Positions 40,789 to 50,144 of a stretch of 64,000 nt of DNA are shown here, one piece after another (the first letter of the stretch is position 1; every line of letters begins with the position of its first letter). A program made the position numbers and the translations under genes. Under the pieces are notes generated by a model. The model was given only the letters and a program-made list of their open reading frames with translations, did not search any database and was not told the DNA's origin. The DNA comes from Candidatus Acididesulfobacter guangdongensis. GTDB lineage: Bacteria; SZUA-79; Acidulodesulfobacterales; Acidulodesulfobacteraceae. The DNA lies in NCBI GenBank assembly GCA_004195045.1, contig SGBC01000002.1:62001-126000 (forward strand), in the 5' to 3' direction.

Positions 40789-41394
40789 TCACTGATAACC
40801 CATTTTTAGAGGTCCGTATTCAAAGTTCATACCTGTAGTTATCGTTTTTATGGAATTAATATTTTTATTTGCGATAGAATATACGATTCCTTTATAAAAC
40901 ATATAAGCTGAACTGTAACCGGGGACATTGCCGTATTGACCGGTATATTCAAAACCTGCATTTCCTTCGTTATTTTGAAATCCTAAATTTTGAGAAGCTG
41001 CAGTGCTGATATTTGCTGCAGTTAACTGTTGAAATGAGCCTGACGTACAGATATATGGTCCCGGTGAACATCCTGCCGGCGGATTTGCCGATGTATAATA
41101 ATAGATATTGCTTGTAGGAGCACCTATGCCGGCATCTGTTCCGATATTAGTCGCAATTTCGCTTATTACCAAGTTCATCATTGCATTTGACGTATTTAAA
41201 ACGTAGACTGATTTATAATTTTGTCCCGCGTTAATCATATCCGTTCCGGTAGTTTCTATGGCAACGGCGGCTAATAGACTTAAAATCAGCGTAATAAGCA
41301 GAACTGTAATGAGAGCAACGCCGTTTTCATCTGCCGTGATTTTTCTTTTTATGTTTAATGCATTGTTTTTAAATGCGGTAGAAAAATTTTTCAT
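40789..41394 (-). CDS. pilX: Minor pilin assembly protein PilX-like
   Basis: A 201-residue prepilin-like protein. The leader of 25 residues ends ADENG and the mature part begins VALITVLLITLILSLLAAVA, a hydrophobic helix with no Glu at position 5, as in PilX and the GspK-like pseudopilins. The start is taken at the ATG at 41394 (10 bases after pilW ends); an ATG 10 codons earlier (41424) overlaps pilW and has no better ribosome site. The rest is a Cys-containing beta-rich head. PilX with PilV and PilW primes pilus assembly and carries PilY1. Confidence 0.8.
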   Translation of the reverse strand: MKNFSTAFKNNALNIKRKITADENGVALITVLLITLILSLLAAVAIETTGTDMINAGQNYKSVYVLNTSNAMMNLVISEIATNIGTDAGIGAPTSNIYYYTSANPPAGCSPGPYICTSGSFQQLTAANISTAASQNLGFQNNEGNAGFEYTGQYGNVPGYSSAYMFYKGIVYSIANKNINSIKTITTGMNFEYGPLKMGYQ

Positions 41395-41404
41395 GATTAT
41401 TTTT

Positions 41405-42535
41405 TTAGCTCCCGTAATAAGCATTTCTTAAAAAAACATTAGAATTAAGAGTTTCGTCTATGTTATACCCGCGAGAGCTGTTTGAGTTTGGATTATATTT
41501 TGAATCCACGCTGTAATTCGGCGAATTATTTGAAATTACGGTATTTGTTTCTCCCTGAAGCAGTATATTGTACAGCCACGGATTAGCAGTAGGGATAGCG
41601 GAAAAATTTGTAATGTAATTATCAAGTCTAATGGCAGTCCCTTGATAACAGGAGGGTAATGCCGCTAAAACAGGCGGCTGCGCCGGAAGATCCACCGGAG
41701 GCATAATCTGACATTCATAAAGTCCGCCCGGTTCGTTAAAAGGAGCATTAAAATTATACGAAGTATTGCCCCAGTAAAACATAGTCTGTGTCAGAATGGA
41801 AACATTGCCTCTGGCTATTCCGTCCGGCGGTATGGGATTTGGATTATTTGGGCATACACCGCCGCCGTTTCCCGGTCTTAGCTGGATTGTATCAGATACA
41901 CCAGGCTGAACATTTGTTATACAGAATATCATATTGCCGGATGGAAGCGATTTTCCCGGCACCGGAGTAGGATTTTGAAAACTTAAAAGCTGACCGGCTT
42001 GAAAATTAGATATATTGCAGTTTGGACCAAGGATAAACTCTGCGCTTGTTGCAGTTGCATTTGTGTTTGACTGCTCTGTCAGAATACACGGAGCGGCATT
42101 ATTGACGACAGAAAAATTTGTAGTAAGCACTGCAAAAGGATATGCCGGATAATTCGCAGGCACTATCTGTACCGGAGGAATTGCGCCGGACACCGGCTGC
42201 CCCTGAGATGCATAAAAAAAGTTGGAGCCGTAGTCAAAACCGGCAAGCCTGAAAGAATATTTCAGTTTGTTATATGCGACGTTAAGATTCTGCTGTTCAG
42301 CCGATATTGAATTCTGAGACCTGAATACCCCAGATTGTGACAGGAGTATAAATGACGCCGCAGCAAGAACCAGAAGAGAAATTACAACCGAAATTATCAG
42401 TTCTATGAGGGTCACGCCATTGGTATTATTGAGCTTATTAAACGGTTTCAATTTATTAAGCGGCTTAAATTGAAATGGTATGCCGTCCATTTTAATTTTA
42501 TAAGTTTTCTTATTGATTTTTGATATGTTTTTCAT
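41405..42535 (-). CDS. pilW: Minor pilin PilW-like
   Basis: A 376-residue prepilin with a long basic leader (40 residues, ending NNTNG) and a classical class III cleavage and methylation site followed by VTLIELIISVVISLLVLAAA; the Glu at mature position 5 is present. The C-terminal domain is Pro/Asn-rich with four or more Cys, as in PilW. An internal ATG at codon 16 would give a 25-residue leader. It belongs to the pilV-pilW-pilX-pilY1 operon and would be processed by PilD encoded at 9.2-10.3 kb. Confidence 0.85.
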   Translation of the reverse strand: MKNISKINKKTYKIKMDGIPFQFKPLNKLKPFNKLNNTNGVTLIELIISVVISLLVLAAASFILLSQSGVFRSQNSISAEQQNLNVAYNKLKYSFRLAGFDYGSNFFYASQGQPVSGAIPPVQIVPANYPAYPFAVLTTNFSVVNNAAPCILTEQSNTNATATSAEFILGPNCNISNFQAGQLLSFQNPTPVPGKSLPSGNMIFCITNVQPGVSDTIQLRPGNGGGVCPNNPNPIPPDGIARGNVSILTQTMFYWGNTSYNFNAPFNEPGGLYECQIMPPVDLPAQPPVLAALPSCYQGTAIRLDNYITNFSAIPTANPWLYNILLQGETNTVISNNSPNYSVDSKYNPNSNSSRGYNIDETLNSNVFLRNAYYGS

Positions 42536-42665
42536 AATATAGTTTTTATATTTATTTATATTTAATAATTAAAACAATAATGATTTAAATTTTAATTATG
42601 CAGCAATAAAACAATATGCTAAAGATAAAACCGTCCTTCATTCTAATGTCTATAGTCGTGCCCGC

Positions 42666-43136
42666 CTATACTATAATAGAATTTAATAATATTACATTTG
42701 CATTTTTATTCCATGACACTTCAATTTTAGCATTAATAACGGTATTCATATTCTGATTTGGATAAAGATATATATTTACCGTATAGTCGTCGTTTATTCC
42801 GTTTATCGACGAAGGCATTGCGCAATTCGCAAAATCTGTATTAAATACATTTCCGTTTTGTGTCTGGCTGACTGCATACGTTATCGGAGTACCGTTAGTA
42901 ATATTAGCCTGATAATCAGCTATTAGATTCTGTGCGTCTATACATTGCAGCTGAGACGCCTGCATCTGAGCAATATTAGTTGCCTGATTTGTTCTTGATG
43001 CCATAGCATTTCCGTTTATAAAACTTAAAGACAGCGCCATGATACCCATAAAGACAAACGTTAATATTATCATCGAAATAAGAACCTCTATCAGAGAAGC
43101 TCCGTTGCTGTCGGTTGTAAGATTAAATCCGTTCAT
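42666..43136 (-). CDS. pilV: Minor pilin PilV-like
   Basis: A 156-residue prepilin. I chose the ATG at 43136 because it yields a 12-residue leader MNGFNLTTDSNG directly before ASLIEVLISMIILTFVFM, the expected leader length with Glu at mature position 5; a TTG 32 codons earlier (43232) is less likely. The head domain has Cys near mature positions 54 and 89. First gene of the minor-pilin operon. No Shine-Dalgarno is seen. Promoter probably in the 263-bp divergent gap to the lipoprotein gene. Confidence 0.85.
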   Translation of the reverse strand: MNGFNLTTDSNGASLIEVLISMIILTFVFMGIMALSLSFINGNAMASRTNQATNIAQMQASQLQCIDAQNLIADYQANITNGTPITYAVSQTQNGNVFNTDFANCAMPSSINGINDDYTVNIYLYPNQNMNTVINAKIEVSWNKNANVILLNSIIV

Positions 43137-43495
43137 TTTATTTTTTATTATTTTAATAAAATTATTTTTTCTTAAAAACCTTAAAGATTTATATCTATAC
43201 CTAATATTAAGTATAATATTATTATATACCAAAAAAATAAATAAATGGCAACAAATTTTATCGAGTTATCCGATTTATTTTAATTAGAAAAGTTTTTACG
43301 CAAAAGATATATGGTTCGCTTCAAATTGTCATGTAATTTATCGAAGTATTTTGATTATAAATTTCCGGTTGCATTTTATGTATATATCTTATATTATAAA
43401 TTAACGAGGATCGGAATTTACTGAAAATAGAAATAAACTCTCCGGTTGTTTTGTATTTTAAATTTAGATATGTTTAATTTAATTAATAAGAAAAA

Positions 43496-43804
43496 ATGAA
43501 TATAAAAAATATTTGCGGCAAATTGTATAAGACCAATAAATTTAACAAATTAGCCCTTTTTGCGTTTGTATGCGGCGGGATGCTTCTGCTTTCAGGCTGC
43601 GCCGGAACAAACAGACAGTTAGAGAAAGAGCATATAATGAACAACGGCTGCTTTATAACGTGCAGAAACAATATTAAAATAGAACATAAACATAGGACAT
43701 CGTATATAGCGTCTTTTACGCGCAATAAAATTACGGCGACCAAAAAAATAAACTTATATTCAAATCCTGCAAATTATGCAAATCATGATAGATTATACGG
43801 TTAA
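43496..43804 (+). CDS. Small lipoprotein of unknown function
   Basis: A 102-residue exported protein. A basic start and hydrophobic segment (about 19-32) end in the lipobox LSGC with C35 lipidated. The mature ~68 residues are basic and hydrophilic with two further Cys (C52, C56), giving CFITC. I recognise no domain. No Shine-Dalgarno is visible. It is divergent from pilV and followed by tRNA-Glu. Confidence 0.65.
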   Translation: MNIKNICGKLYKTNKFNKLALFAFVCGGMLLLSGCAGTNRQLEKEHIMNNGCFITCRNNIKIEHKHRTSYIASFTRNKITATKKINLYSNPANYANHDRLYG

Positions 43805-43928
43805 AAACCTGATGTGATATCGTTGCGATATCGTTTGGAACCGATTTATTATCGCATTTTATTATAATTACATATTTTTTATTGGTATTAAAATATAATA
43901 AATAAAAAAAATAATTAAATAAATAAAA

Positions 43929-44003
43929 GGCCCCATAGTCTAGCGGTCAGGACGTTGCCCTCTCAAGGCAGTAACACGGGTTCAAATCCCGTTGGGGCTA
44001 CCA
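43929..44003 (+). tRNA. tRNA-Glu (anticodon CTC)
   Basis: A 75-base cloverleaf: acceptor GGCCCCA/TGGGGCT with G-T at the first pair, D-arm TAGTCTAGCGGTCAGGAC, anticodon stem TTGCC/GGCAG with CTC at 43962-43964, T-arm CGGGTTCAAATCCCG and encoded CCA. It reads GAG only, so a TTC-bearing tRNA-Glu should exist elsewhere. It ends 10 bases before the K+ channel start. Confidence 0.95.
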
Positions 44004-44013
44004 ATTTTGCCAT

Positions 44014-45003
44014 ATGTTCACCGTATTATTCAACTTATACCGCAAGTTTAATATTATTACGCTGAAGCACCGCTCCGAACTTCTGAGAATATTAATTATT
44101 TTACTGGCAATACTTCTTCTTTTTGCATTTCTGTTCAGCCACTATGAAAAAATTTCATATTTTAAAGCTTTTTACTGGGCGGTAACCACTGCATCCACCG
44201 TCGGCTACGGCGATGTAGTTCCGACTAATAATATCGGAAGGGTTATAGCAATGGGTTTGATGCTGATAGGCATCGGTATGCTGGGTGTTTTTTTAGCAAC
44301 CCTTTCTTCAATTATGTTTGAGTTTAGACTCGGGAGGATTTTTGGAACTATGGAAAGCCATTTTGTAGAAAAGCATGTTGTTATACTTGGATACAGCAAT
44401 TTAATAAGGCAGTCTTTAGAAGATATATTAGACGAAAAAGACAATATAACTTTAGTTGCCGATATTGAAAAGTCTCCGTCAAATGCACTTAATTTTGTTT
44501 TTATCAAAGGAGATATAACAGAAGGCAAAAATATCGAAAAAGCTAAAATAGATAAAGCTAAACTCTGTATAATTTCTGACGACGACGATTCCAAGACTTT
44601 AATATCCGCAATAACGGTAAGAACAAAATATAAAGACATTTATATTATTGCTCTCGTCGTTAAGAAAGAAACGGCGAAAGCCCTGAAAGAAATAGGGGTT
44701 AACGAGGTATTTGCAACAGGTTCTTTTTCAAGCAGATTGCTTGTTAAATCCGTAAAAATAAGGGGAGCGTCAAATTTTTTCAGCCAGCTGATGAACGAAG
44801 ATTTTGAAGAAGGTCTAATCGAAAAAAATATTCCATCCGGCATAATCGGCAAGTCGTTTCATGATGCGCTGCTTTTTGTAAAAGAAACGACGGACGAACT
44901 TTTCGTAGGAGTTAAAAGAGACGGTAAAATGATAGTAAATCCGGACGGGAAAACTTTTATTCTTGATAAAAACGATAAGATGCTTCTTATAGGAAAAAAA
45001 TAG
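44014..45003 (+). CDS. Potassium channel with RCK (TrkA-N/TrkA-C) domains
   Basis: A two-helix K+ channel of 329 residues. The first membrane segment (about 24-41), pore helix and selectivity filter TVGYGD (62-67), and second segment (about 76-98) are followed by an RCK_N domain starting HVVILGYSNL (about 120-129) and an RCK_C domain (about 240-329). The nucleotide loop reads GYSNL instead of the full GxGxxG, so ligand binding may differ from NAD-type RCKs. It resembles MthK/Kch-type gated channels. Co-oriented with the NHL and ClC genes, so an ion-handling group is possible. Confidence 0.92.
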   Translation: MFTVLFNLYRKFNIITLKHRSELLRILIILLAILLLFAFLFSHYEKISYFKAFYWAVTTASTVGYGDVVPTNNIGRVIAMGLMLIGIGMLGVFLATLSSIMFEFRLGRIFGTMESHFVEKHVVILGYSNLIRQSLEDILDEKDNITLVADIEKSPSNALNFVFIKGDITEGKNIEKAKIDKAKLCIISDDDDSKTLISAITVRTKYKDIYIIALVVKKETAKALKEIGVNEVFATGSFSSRLLVKSVKIRGASNFFSQLMNEDFEEGLIEKNIPSGIIGKSFHDALLFVKETTDELFVGVKRDGKMIVNPDGKTFILDKNDKMLLIGKK

Positions 45004-45117
45004 CCGGCGGCAATTATTGATGCGCAGCCATGATTTTATACTTTTTTTTTAGGTACTGAAATGCTAATATAAATAACATAAAAACTTCATGACTTTATGA
45101 CAAGGGACGGTATAGGT

Positions 45118-46269
45118 ATGAGATTTAAATTAATTTCGACAATCTTTTTAATATTATTTATATTAATCCTGAATTTTTTTTATTTAAGTTTAAATATCAG
45201 CAATTCTTTTGCTTCAGCCGCCGATTATAAAATCTCTGCCGTCCCAAACGCCTCGACGTATTCTAATCTTCCGGTTCGTTCAAGTATCCGTATTCTTCCG
45301 CATGCAAAAAGTAAAAAAGGATATGTGAAAATTTTTAAAGGCGTTAGCAGTCCTATGGCAATAGCCGTCGGCGGAAACGGTGATATTTTTATTGCAGGCG
45401 ATAAAGGCAGAGGCGAAATAGCCGAATTTGATCCCGAAGGAAACAGGATAAAAACCTTCCGCAGAGGAATTTATAAACCATGGGATATTGCAATAGATAA
45501 AGCCGGAAATATTTTGATAGCAAACGACGGAATTTATAAAAACAAAAATGGGATAAAATCAAAAGGCTTTATTACCGAACTGAATCCTTTCGGAAAAATT
45601 ATCTTTAAAACATCCGCCGGCGTTAATTATCCGTATGCCGTCGCAATAAGCAAAAACGGTAAAATTGCGGTTGCAAATTACGGGAACGGTTTTGACGGGT
45701 ACATAAGCATTTATTCCGGCAAAGGAAGACTGCTGCATAAATTCGGGCATGGAATACAGAATCCTTACTCCATTGTTTTTTCAAAATCCGGTTTAATCTA
45801 CGCTGCTAACTTTAACGAAGGCAGCATAGTATGTCTGTCGTCTTCAGGTAAAGTCCTGTGGTCTGCGCAGAAAAAAGTAAGCTATCCGTATGCTATCGCT
45901 TTAGGAGTTAAGGGCAATTTGTGGATATTAAACGACGGAAACGGCGGCAGTCTTTCCAAATATTCGCCCGAAGGGAAACTGCTTAAGCATATTAACGGTC
46001 CTGTCAGCTATCCGTACGGAGAAGCTATTGACGAAAAAGGGAATATTTTTATCGCAAATTTTAACAGCAACAGCGTTTCTGAATTTTCTTCTCGTGGTAA
46101 ATTTTTAGGGTATGCCTCAAAAATAAACAGACCGATAGGCATAATTATAGGTAAAAAAGGCAATATATGGGCAGCGGACGGAAACGGCAATCTGACCAAA
46201 ATTGAAAACGTAGCTGCAGGCGGAGAATATTTTCAATTCGATAAAAAAGGATTCCCGTATGGCAGATAA
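45118..46269 (+). CDS. Exported NHL-repeat beta-propeller protein
   Basis: I use the ATG at 45118, preceded by AAGGGA 10 bases upstream; an ATG seven codons earlier lacks a ribosome site. The 383-residue product has a signal peptide (MRFKLISTIFLILF..., to about residue 35, ASA) and then about six NHL/SMP-30-like repeats of ~40 residues with recurring PYAIAL, GNIFIAN and Y-S-x-x-G-K patterns. It resembles Vgb/NHL propellers that bind ligands or proteins in the periplasm; no lyase active site is evident. Its last 11 bases overlap the ClC gene, implying translational coupling. Confidence 0.82.
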   Translation: MRFKLISTIFLILFILILNFFYLSLNISNSFASAADYKISAVPNASTYSNLPVRSSIRILPHAKSKKGYVKIFKGVSSPMAIAVGGNGDIFIAGDKGRGEIAEFDPEGNRIKTFRRGIYKPWDIAIDKAGNILIANDGIYKNKNGIKSKGFITELNPFGKIIFKTSAGVNYPYAVAISKNGKIAVANYGNGFDGYISIYSGKGRLLHKFGHGIQNPYSIVFSKSGLIYAANFNEGSIVCLSSSGKVLWSAQKKVSYPYAIALGVKGNLWILNDGNGGSLSKYSPEGKLLKHINGPVSYPYGEAIDEKGNIFIANFNSNSVSEFSSRGKFLGYASKINRPIGIIIGKKGNIWAADGNGNLTKIENVAAGGEYFQFDKKGFPYGR

Positions 46270-48106
46270 AAAGAGAAAGGGTGCTACAGGCATCCTGAGA
46301 AGACCGCTGCTTAATATTAAGAGATACATGATAAAGTTTCAGGACAACAGGTTCATGTATTTTTCCCGCTGGCTTTTTTTCGGACTGATGATCGGTATTG
46401 TTGCCGGCGTCGGAGCAATTATTTTCAACGCTCTCATAAGATTGTTCAGATTTATATTTCAAAATACTCTCGAGGGATATTACTCTCCCCGTCCGGAGTT
46501 AATGGGGCATACTGGAGCGCCACCCCATGTTGTTCTGGTTCACTGGCTGTTTCTGATAATTCCTGCGGTAGGCGGGCTTTTTTCAGGTCTTTTAGTTTAT
46601 ACTTTTGCTCCTGAAGCCGAGGGTCACGGCACAGACGCCGCTATTGACGCGTTTCATAATAAAGAAGGCTTTATAAGAGGCAGGGTGCCTATAATTAAAA
46701 CCTTAGCTTCGTCAATCACCTTAGGTTCCGGAGGTTCTGGAGGCAGAGAAGGACCGGTAGCGCAGATAGGCGCCGGATTTGGTTCTGTCCTTGCAACATT
46801 TCTGGGTCTTCCTGTTCCTGAAAGAAGAAAAATGCTTGTTGCCGGCATAGGAGCGGGCATAGGAGCAATCTTTAAATCTCCGCTTGCAGGAGCTATGTTC
46901 GGCGTCGAAGTTCTGTATTCCGACATGGACTTTGAAAGCGGCTCGCTTATGCTTGCTATAGTTTCTTCAATAATTGCCTACTCTATTTATGCGTACTTTT
47001 ATGCTGGTTTTAAACCGATTGTACTTGTTCCGATGTTCACATATACGCGGCCGGTGACGCTGTTTTTTTACGCTATTATGGGTTTTGCTCTTGCATTCAT
47101 AGGTCAGTTTTATGTCAGATTTTTTTACGGCGTACATAGTTTTTTTGAAAAAATAAAAATCAAACCGCATTTTAAACCTATGATAGGCGGTCTGCTTGTC
47201 GGTATAATAGCTTATTTTCTTCCTGAAATTATGGGTGTCGGTTACGGATGGCTTCAGCTTGCCGTTTTAGGAAAAATAAGCCTTGTAATGCTTATTATGA
47301 TAGGTTTGTTTAAAATTATAGCAACGTCTTTTACTATCAGTTCAGGAGGTTCAGCCGGTGTTTACGCCCCTTCTCTTATAATAGGAGGAATGTTCGGCGG
47401 AGCATTCGGAATCATATTTCATATGCTTTTACCTCATGTTATTCTGCAGTCGGATATTGCGCCGTTTGTTCTTATAGGGATGGGAGGTTTTTTTGCCGGC
47501 GTTGCCAAAACGCCTATTTCTTCCCTTCTAATGGTATCTGAAATGACCGGAAGCTATGGTCTTTTACCTCCGCTGATGCTTGTTAATGCCATTACTTTCA
47601 TTGTTAGCGGAAAGAGGAGTATATATTCTAAACAGAAAAAAAATAGAATGGATTCGCCTGCGCATTCAAAGGATTATCTCATCGAACCGCTTAAAAAATA
47701 TTCCGTAAAAGATATAATGAAGGATGAGAATTTTGCCAAGCCTATAAAACCTGAAGCCACTCTGTATGAGATGATTACAGTTTTTTTTAATTCTAATTTT
47801 ACAATACATCCGGTCGTTGATGCGGACGGAAGAATTATAGGATTTATAAAATATGCTACAATAAAAAACATGATGATGAATACGCCTGATGATGAAAGGG
47901 TTGCTAAAGATATAATGGAAACGAAAAAAATTCCTAAAATAAAAATAACCGAAACCCTTGATATTGTCGTGCATAATTTTTTTAGAAAAAAGACCGATGA
48001 ACTTTTTGTAGTAGAAGGAAAAACCGAGAAATACAGGGCTATAATCAGAAAAAGGGATGTTCTTGTAGTAATTAATAATGCTGAAAATATTTTTAAGAAC
48101 AGCTAA
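46259..48106 (+). CDS. ClC-family chloride channel or H+/Cl- antiporter with CBS domains
   Basis: A 615-residue membrane protein. The anion-pathway motifs are GSGGSGGREGP (156-166) with the gating Glu E164, KSPLAGAMFGVEVLY (about 208-222), and the later GGSAGVYAPSLIIG loop. A C-terminal cytoplasmic pair of CBS domains (about 483-545 and 550-605) follows, beginning VKDIM and VAKDIM. Presence of E164 is compatible with channel or exchanger function. The start overlaps the NHL gene by 11 bases. Together with the K+ channel just upstream it may serve osmotic or pH balance. Confidence 0.93.
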   Translation: MADKKRKGATGILRRPLLNIKRYMIKFQDNRFMYFSRWLFFGLMIGIVAGVGAIIFNALIRLFRFIFQNTLEGYYSPRPELMGHTGAPPHVVLVHWLFLIIPAVGGLFSGLLVYTFAPEAEGHGTDAAIDAFHNKEGFIRGRVPIIKTLASSITLGSGGSGGREGPVAQIGAGFGSVLATFLGLPVPERRKMLVAGIGAGIGAIFKSPLAGAMFGVEVLYSDMDFESGSLMLAIVSSIIAYSIYAYFYAGFKPIVLVPMFTYTRPVTLFFYAIMGFALAFIGQFYVRFFYGVHSFFEKIKIKPHFKPMIGGLLVGIIAYFLPEIMGVGYGWLQLAVLGKISLVMLIMIGLFKIIATSFTISSGGSAGVYAPSLIIGGMFGGAFGIIFHMLLPHVILQSDIAPFVLIGMGGFFAGVAKTPISSLLMVSEMTGSYGLLPPLMLVNAITFIVSGKRSIYSKQKKNRMDSPAHSKDYLIEPLKKYSVKDIMKDENFAKPIKPEATLYEMITVFFNSNFTIHPVVDADGRIIGFIKYATIKNMMMNTPDDERVAKDIMETKKIPKIKITETLDIVVHNFFRKKTDELFVVEGKTEKYRAIIRKRDVLVVINNAENIFKNS

Positions 48107-48144
48107 AATTATGATTGCAAAAAATATTAATCAGACGACGACTT

Positions 48145-48189
48145 TTAACCGCCTGCGGATAAATCCGCAGGCTTGTAAAAGGCGGTTAA
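48145..48189 (+). promoter_or_regulatory. Competing hairpins in the leader of the alcohol dehydrogenase gene
   Basis: A perfect 10-bp stem, GCCTGCGGAT (48151-48160) with ATCCGCAGGC (48163-48172), shares its GCCT with an outer 10-bp stem TTAACCGCCT (48145-48154) with AGGCGGTTAA (48180-48189). The two cannot both form fully, and the ribosome site AAGGGGGAG follows directly. It could be a terminator, an attenuator or a translation switch; no T-run is present. Confidence 0.5.
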
Positions 48190-48207
48190 TAAGGGGGAGC
48201 ATTAATT

Positions 48208-49254
48208 ATGGCGGCGACTATGAAAGAAGCGCTTTACTATAGCAATAACGATATAAGAATTATTGAAAAACCGGTACCTGAAATAAATGACGATGAAATA
48301 TTGCTAAAGGTTGAAGCTGCCGGCATTTGCGGAAGCGATGTTATAGAATGGTACAGACGCGACAAAGTTCCGCTGGTTCTCGGTCACGAGGTTTCAGGCA
48401 CTATTGCGGAAGCAGGCGCTAATGTGAAGAAATTTAGAATAGGCGACAGGGTCGTCGCGGCGCATCATGTTCCGTGTAATACCTGTAAGTATTGTTTAAG
48501 CGGACATCAAACCGTCTGCGATACGCTTAGAAGCACAAATTTTTATCCGGGCGGATTTGCCCAATATTTAAGGCTGCCCGAAATTAACGTTAAAAATGGA
48601 CTTTATTTATTGCCTGATTCAGTCAGTTTCGAGGAAGGAACTTTCGTCGAACCTTTGGCATGCTGTGTCAGAGCACAGAGGCTGGCAGGCGTCAAACCCG
48701 CTCAGACGGTTGCTGTTATAGGAAGCGGATTGGCAGGGCTTCTGCATATAAATCTTTTGAAGGCATCAGGAGCGACGACTATTATAGCAACGGATATTAA
48801 CGATTTCAGGCTTTCTGCGGCAAAGAAATTCGGCGCCGACTACACTTTAAACGCAAAAGAAAACATTCCTGAAGCAATTAAAGACATAAACGGCGGATTT
48901 CTTGCAGACACGGTAATCATTTCGGCAGGAGCAAACAGCGCAATAGAACAGGGGCTTAAATCCGTTAGAAGAGGCGGTACGGTGCTATTTTTTTCTGCCG
49001 CCGAAGACGGCGCAAAACTTCCTCTGTCAATAAATGAAATATTCTGGAGAACGGAAGTAAGTTTGATAGGCTCTTATGCAGGTTCTATTGCCGACCATAT
49101 TAATGCTCTTGAACTTATAAGAACAAAAAGGGTAAATATAAAAGATATGATTACGGAAATACTGCCCCTTGCACAAATATTACAGGGGTTCAAACTTACC
49201 GCAGAAGCCGGAAGCTCTCTTAAAATTATTATAAAACCGAATACGGCTTTATAA
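48208..49254 (+). CDS. Zinc-dependent medium-chain alcohol/polyol dehydrogenase
   Basis: A 348-residue NAD(P)-dependent oxidoreductase. Catalytic zinc ligands are C41 (GICGSD), H60 and E61 (GHE); the structural zinc loop is C90, C93, C96 and C104. The Rossmann motif is VIGSGLAG (about 169-176), with an acidic residue after the next strand (ATDIND) favouring NAD+. The family includes sorbitol, threonine and alcohol dehydrogenases; the substrate cannot be read from the sequence. AGGGGGAG precedes the ATG. The last helical part is typical. Transcribed alone, with a hairpin leader. Confidence 0.88.
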   Translation: MAATMKEALYYSNNDIRIIEKPVPEINDDEILLKVEAAGICGSDVIEWYRRDKVPLVLGHEVSGTIAEAGANVKKFRIGDRVVAAHHVPCNTCKYCLSGHQTVCDTLRSTNFYPGGFAQYLRLPEINVKNGLYLLPDSVSFEEGTFVEPLACCVRAQRLAGVKPAQTVAVIGSGLAGLLHINLLKASGATTIIATDINDFRLSAAKKFGADYTLNAKENIPEAIKDINGGFLADTVIISAGANSAIEQGLKSVRRGGTVLFFSAAEDGAKLPLSINEIFWRTEVSLIGSYAGSIADHINALELIRTKRVNIKDMITEILPLAQILQGFKLTAEAGSSLKIIIKPNTAL

Positions 49255-49295
49255 AATATTTATTATGGCATTTTAATTAAGTTATATTATAAAGA

Positions 49296-49315
49296 CTCCG
49301 TCCGTGAGGACGGAG
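49296..49315. terminator. Hairpin between convergent genes
   Basis: CTCCGTCC (49296-49303), loop GTGA, GGACGGAG (49308-49315): a stable 8-bp GC-rich stem between the convergent dehydrogenase and uspA-type genes. It lacks a strong T-run on either side, so termination is likely but not certain. Confidence 0.5.
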
Positions 49316-49346
49316 ATGGATTGTTAGTTATTAATTAGAAATTGGC

Positions 49347-49781
49347 TTACTGTTTTCTAAATAAAAGCACAGGCAATGAGGAATGTCTCACTAAAGATTC
49401 TGCTACCGAGCCTAAAAGGACTCTGGAAAGACCTGTTCTGCCGTGGGTTCCCATTACTATTAATTCGTAGTTTTCATTTTTTGCTTTTTCAAGCACAACG
49501 TCCTGAGGCACGCCGTGAGTCAAAACGGTATTGACTACAACGCCTTTAGATACGGCGATTTCATCTAATTTCTTTAATAGCCCCTTTTCTTCTTCTGCTA
49601 ATGTTTCGTAAATATCAACCGAACCGAAAGATAAATCCCCTGCATTTTGCATAAGATTTACATCTAAAACATGAATAAAAGTAATTGTGGATTTCAACTG
49701 CTCTGCAAGTTCAATTGCGTTGTTAGATGCATTAAGCGAGGTTTCGCTAAAATCAACCGGGCATAAAATTTTTTTAAACAT
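49347..49781 (-). CDS. Universal stress protein (UspA family)
   Basis: A 144-residue single-domain cytoplasmic protein. It begins KILCPVDFSETS and ends with the ATP-binding signature GTHGRTGLSRVLLGSVAESL (about 112-131), i.e. G-2x-G-9x-G-S, so it should bind ATP. Such proteins form dimers and respond to energy or oxidative stress; no specific partner is shown. TGGAGGG before the ATG is a good ribosome site. It is divergent from uppP across a 363-bp gap. Confidence 0.93.
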   Translation of the reverse strand: MFKKILCPVDFSETSLNASNNAIELAEQLKSTITFIHVLDVNLMQNAGDLSFGSVDIYETLAEEEKGLLKKLDEIAVSKGVVVNTVLTHGVPQDVVLEKAKNENYELIVMGTHGRTGLSRVLLGSVAESLVRHSSLPVLLFRKQ

Positions 49782-50144
49782 TTTCCCTCCAGATTAATTA
49801 ATAAATTTTATAAAGAAATAAATTTTGATACTGCTATGCGGTTTTATTTTTTAAATAATTATTATGGTATATGTATTTAGTTTGTTTTGCTTAGTTTAAA
49901 TTTTTGAATCTTAGCTTAAATTCAGATTGCAATTTTTTTTTATATATTTTTATATATTATATATCATATTATTATAATAAATTGTATATTTTTATTTTTT
50001 TTATTATAATTGTTACTTTATTATTTCAACCGGTATAAATTTTAAAATATAAGCAAAATATAAGCAAGATATAAAATTTAATTTTAATTATGGAGGCGTT
50101 TCAGTTTAAGCCGGTATGTTTAAACGGACGGATGCGAATTATAT
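49782..50144. promoter_or_regulatory. Divergent gap between uspA-type gene and uppP
   Basis: Very AT-rich, no gene. A plausible plus-strand promoter is TTGTTA (50010-50015), 18 bases, TATAAA (50034-50039). Just before uppP there is a possible 10-codon leader frame (ATG at 50116) whose TGA overlaps the uppP ATG (ATGA), which could couple translation. Both are tentative. Confidence 0.35.

Noticed and set aside
43929-45003. tRNA-Glu as an island insertion site
   Set aside because: No integrase or duplicated tRNA 3' end was found downstream.
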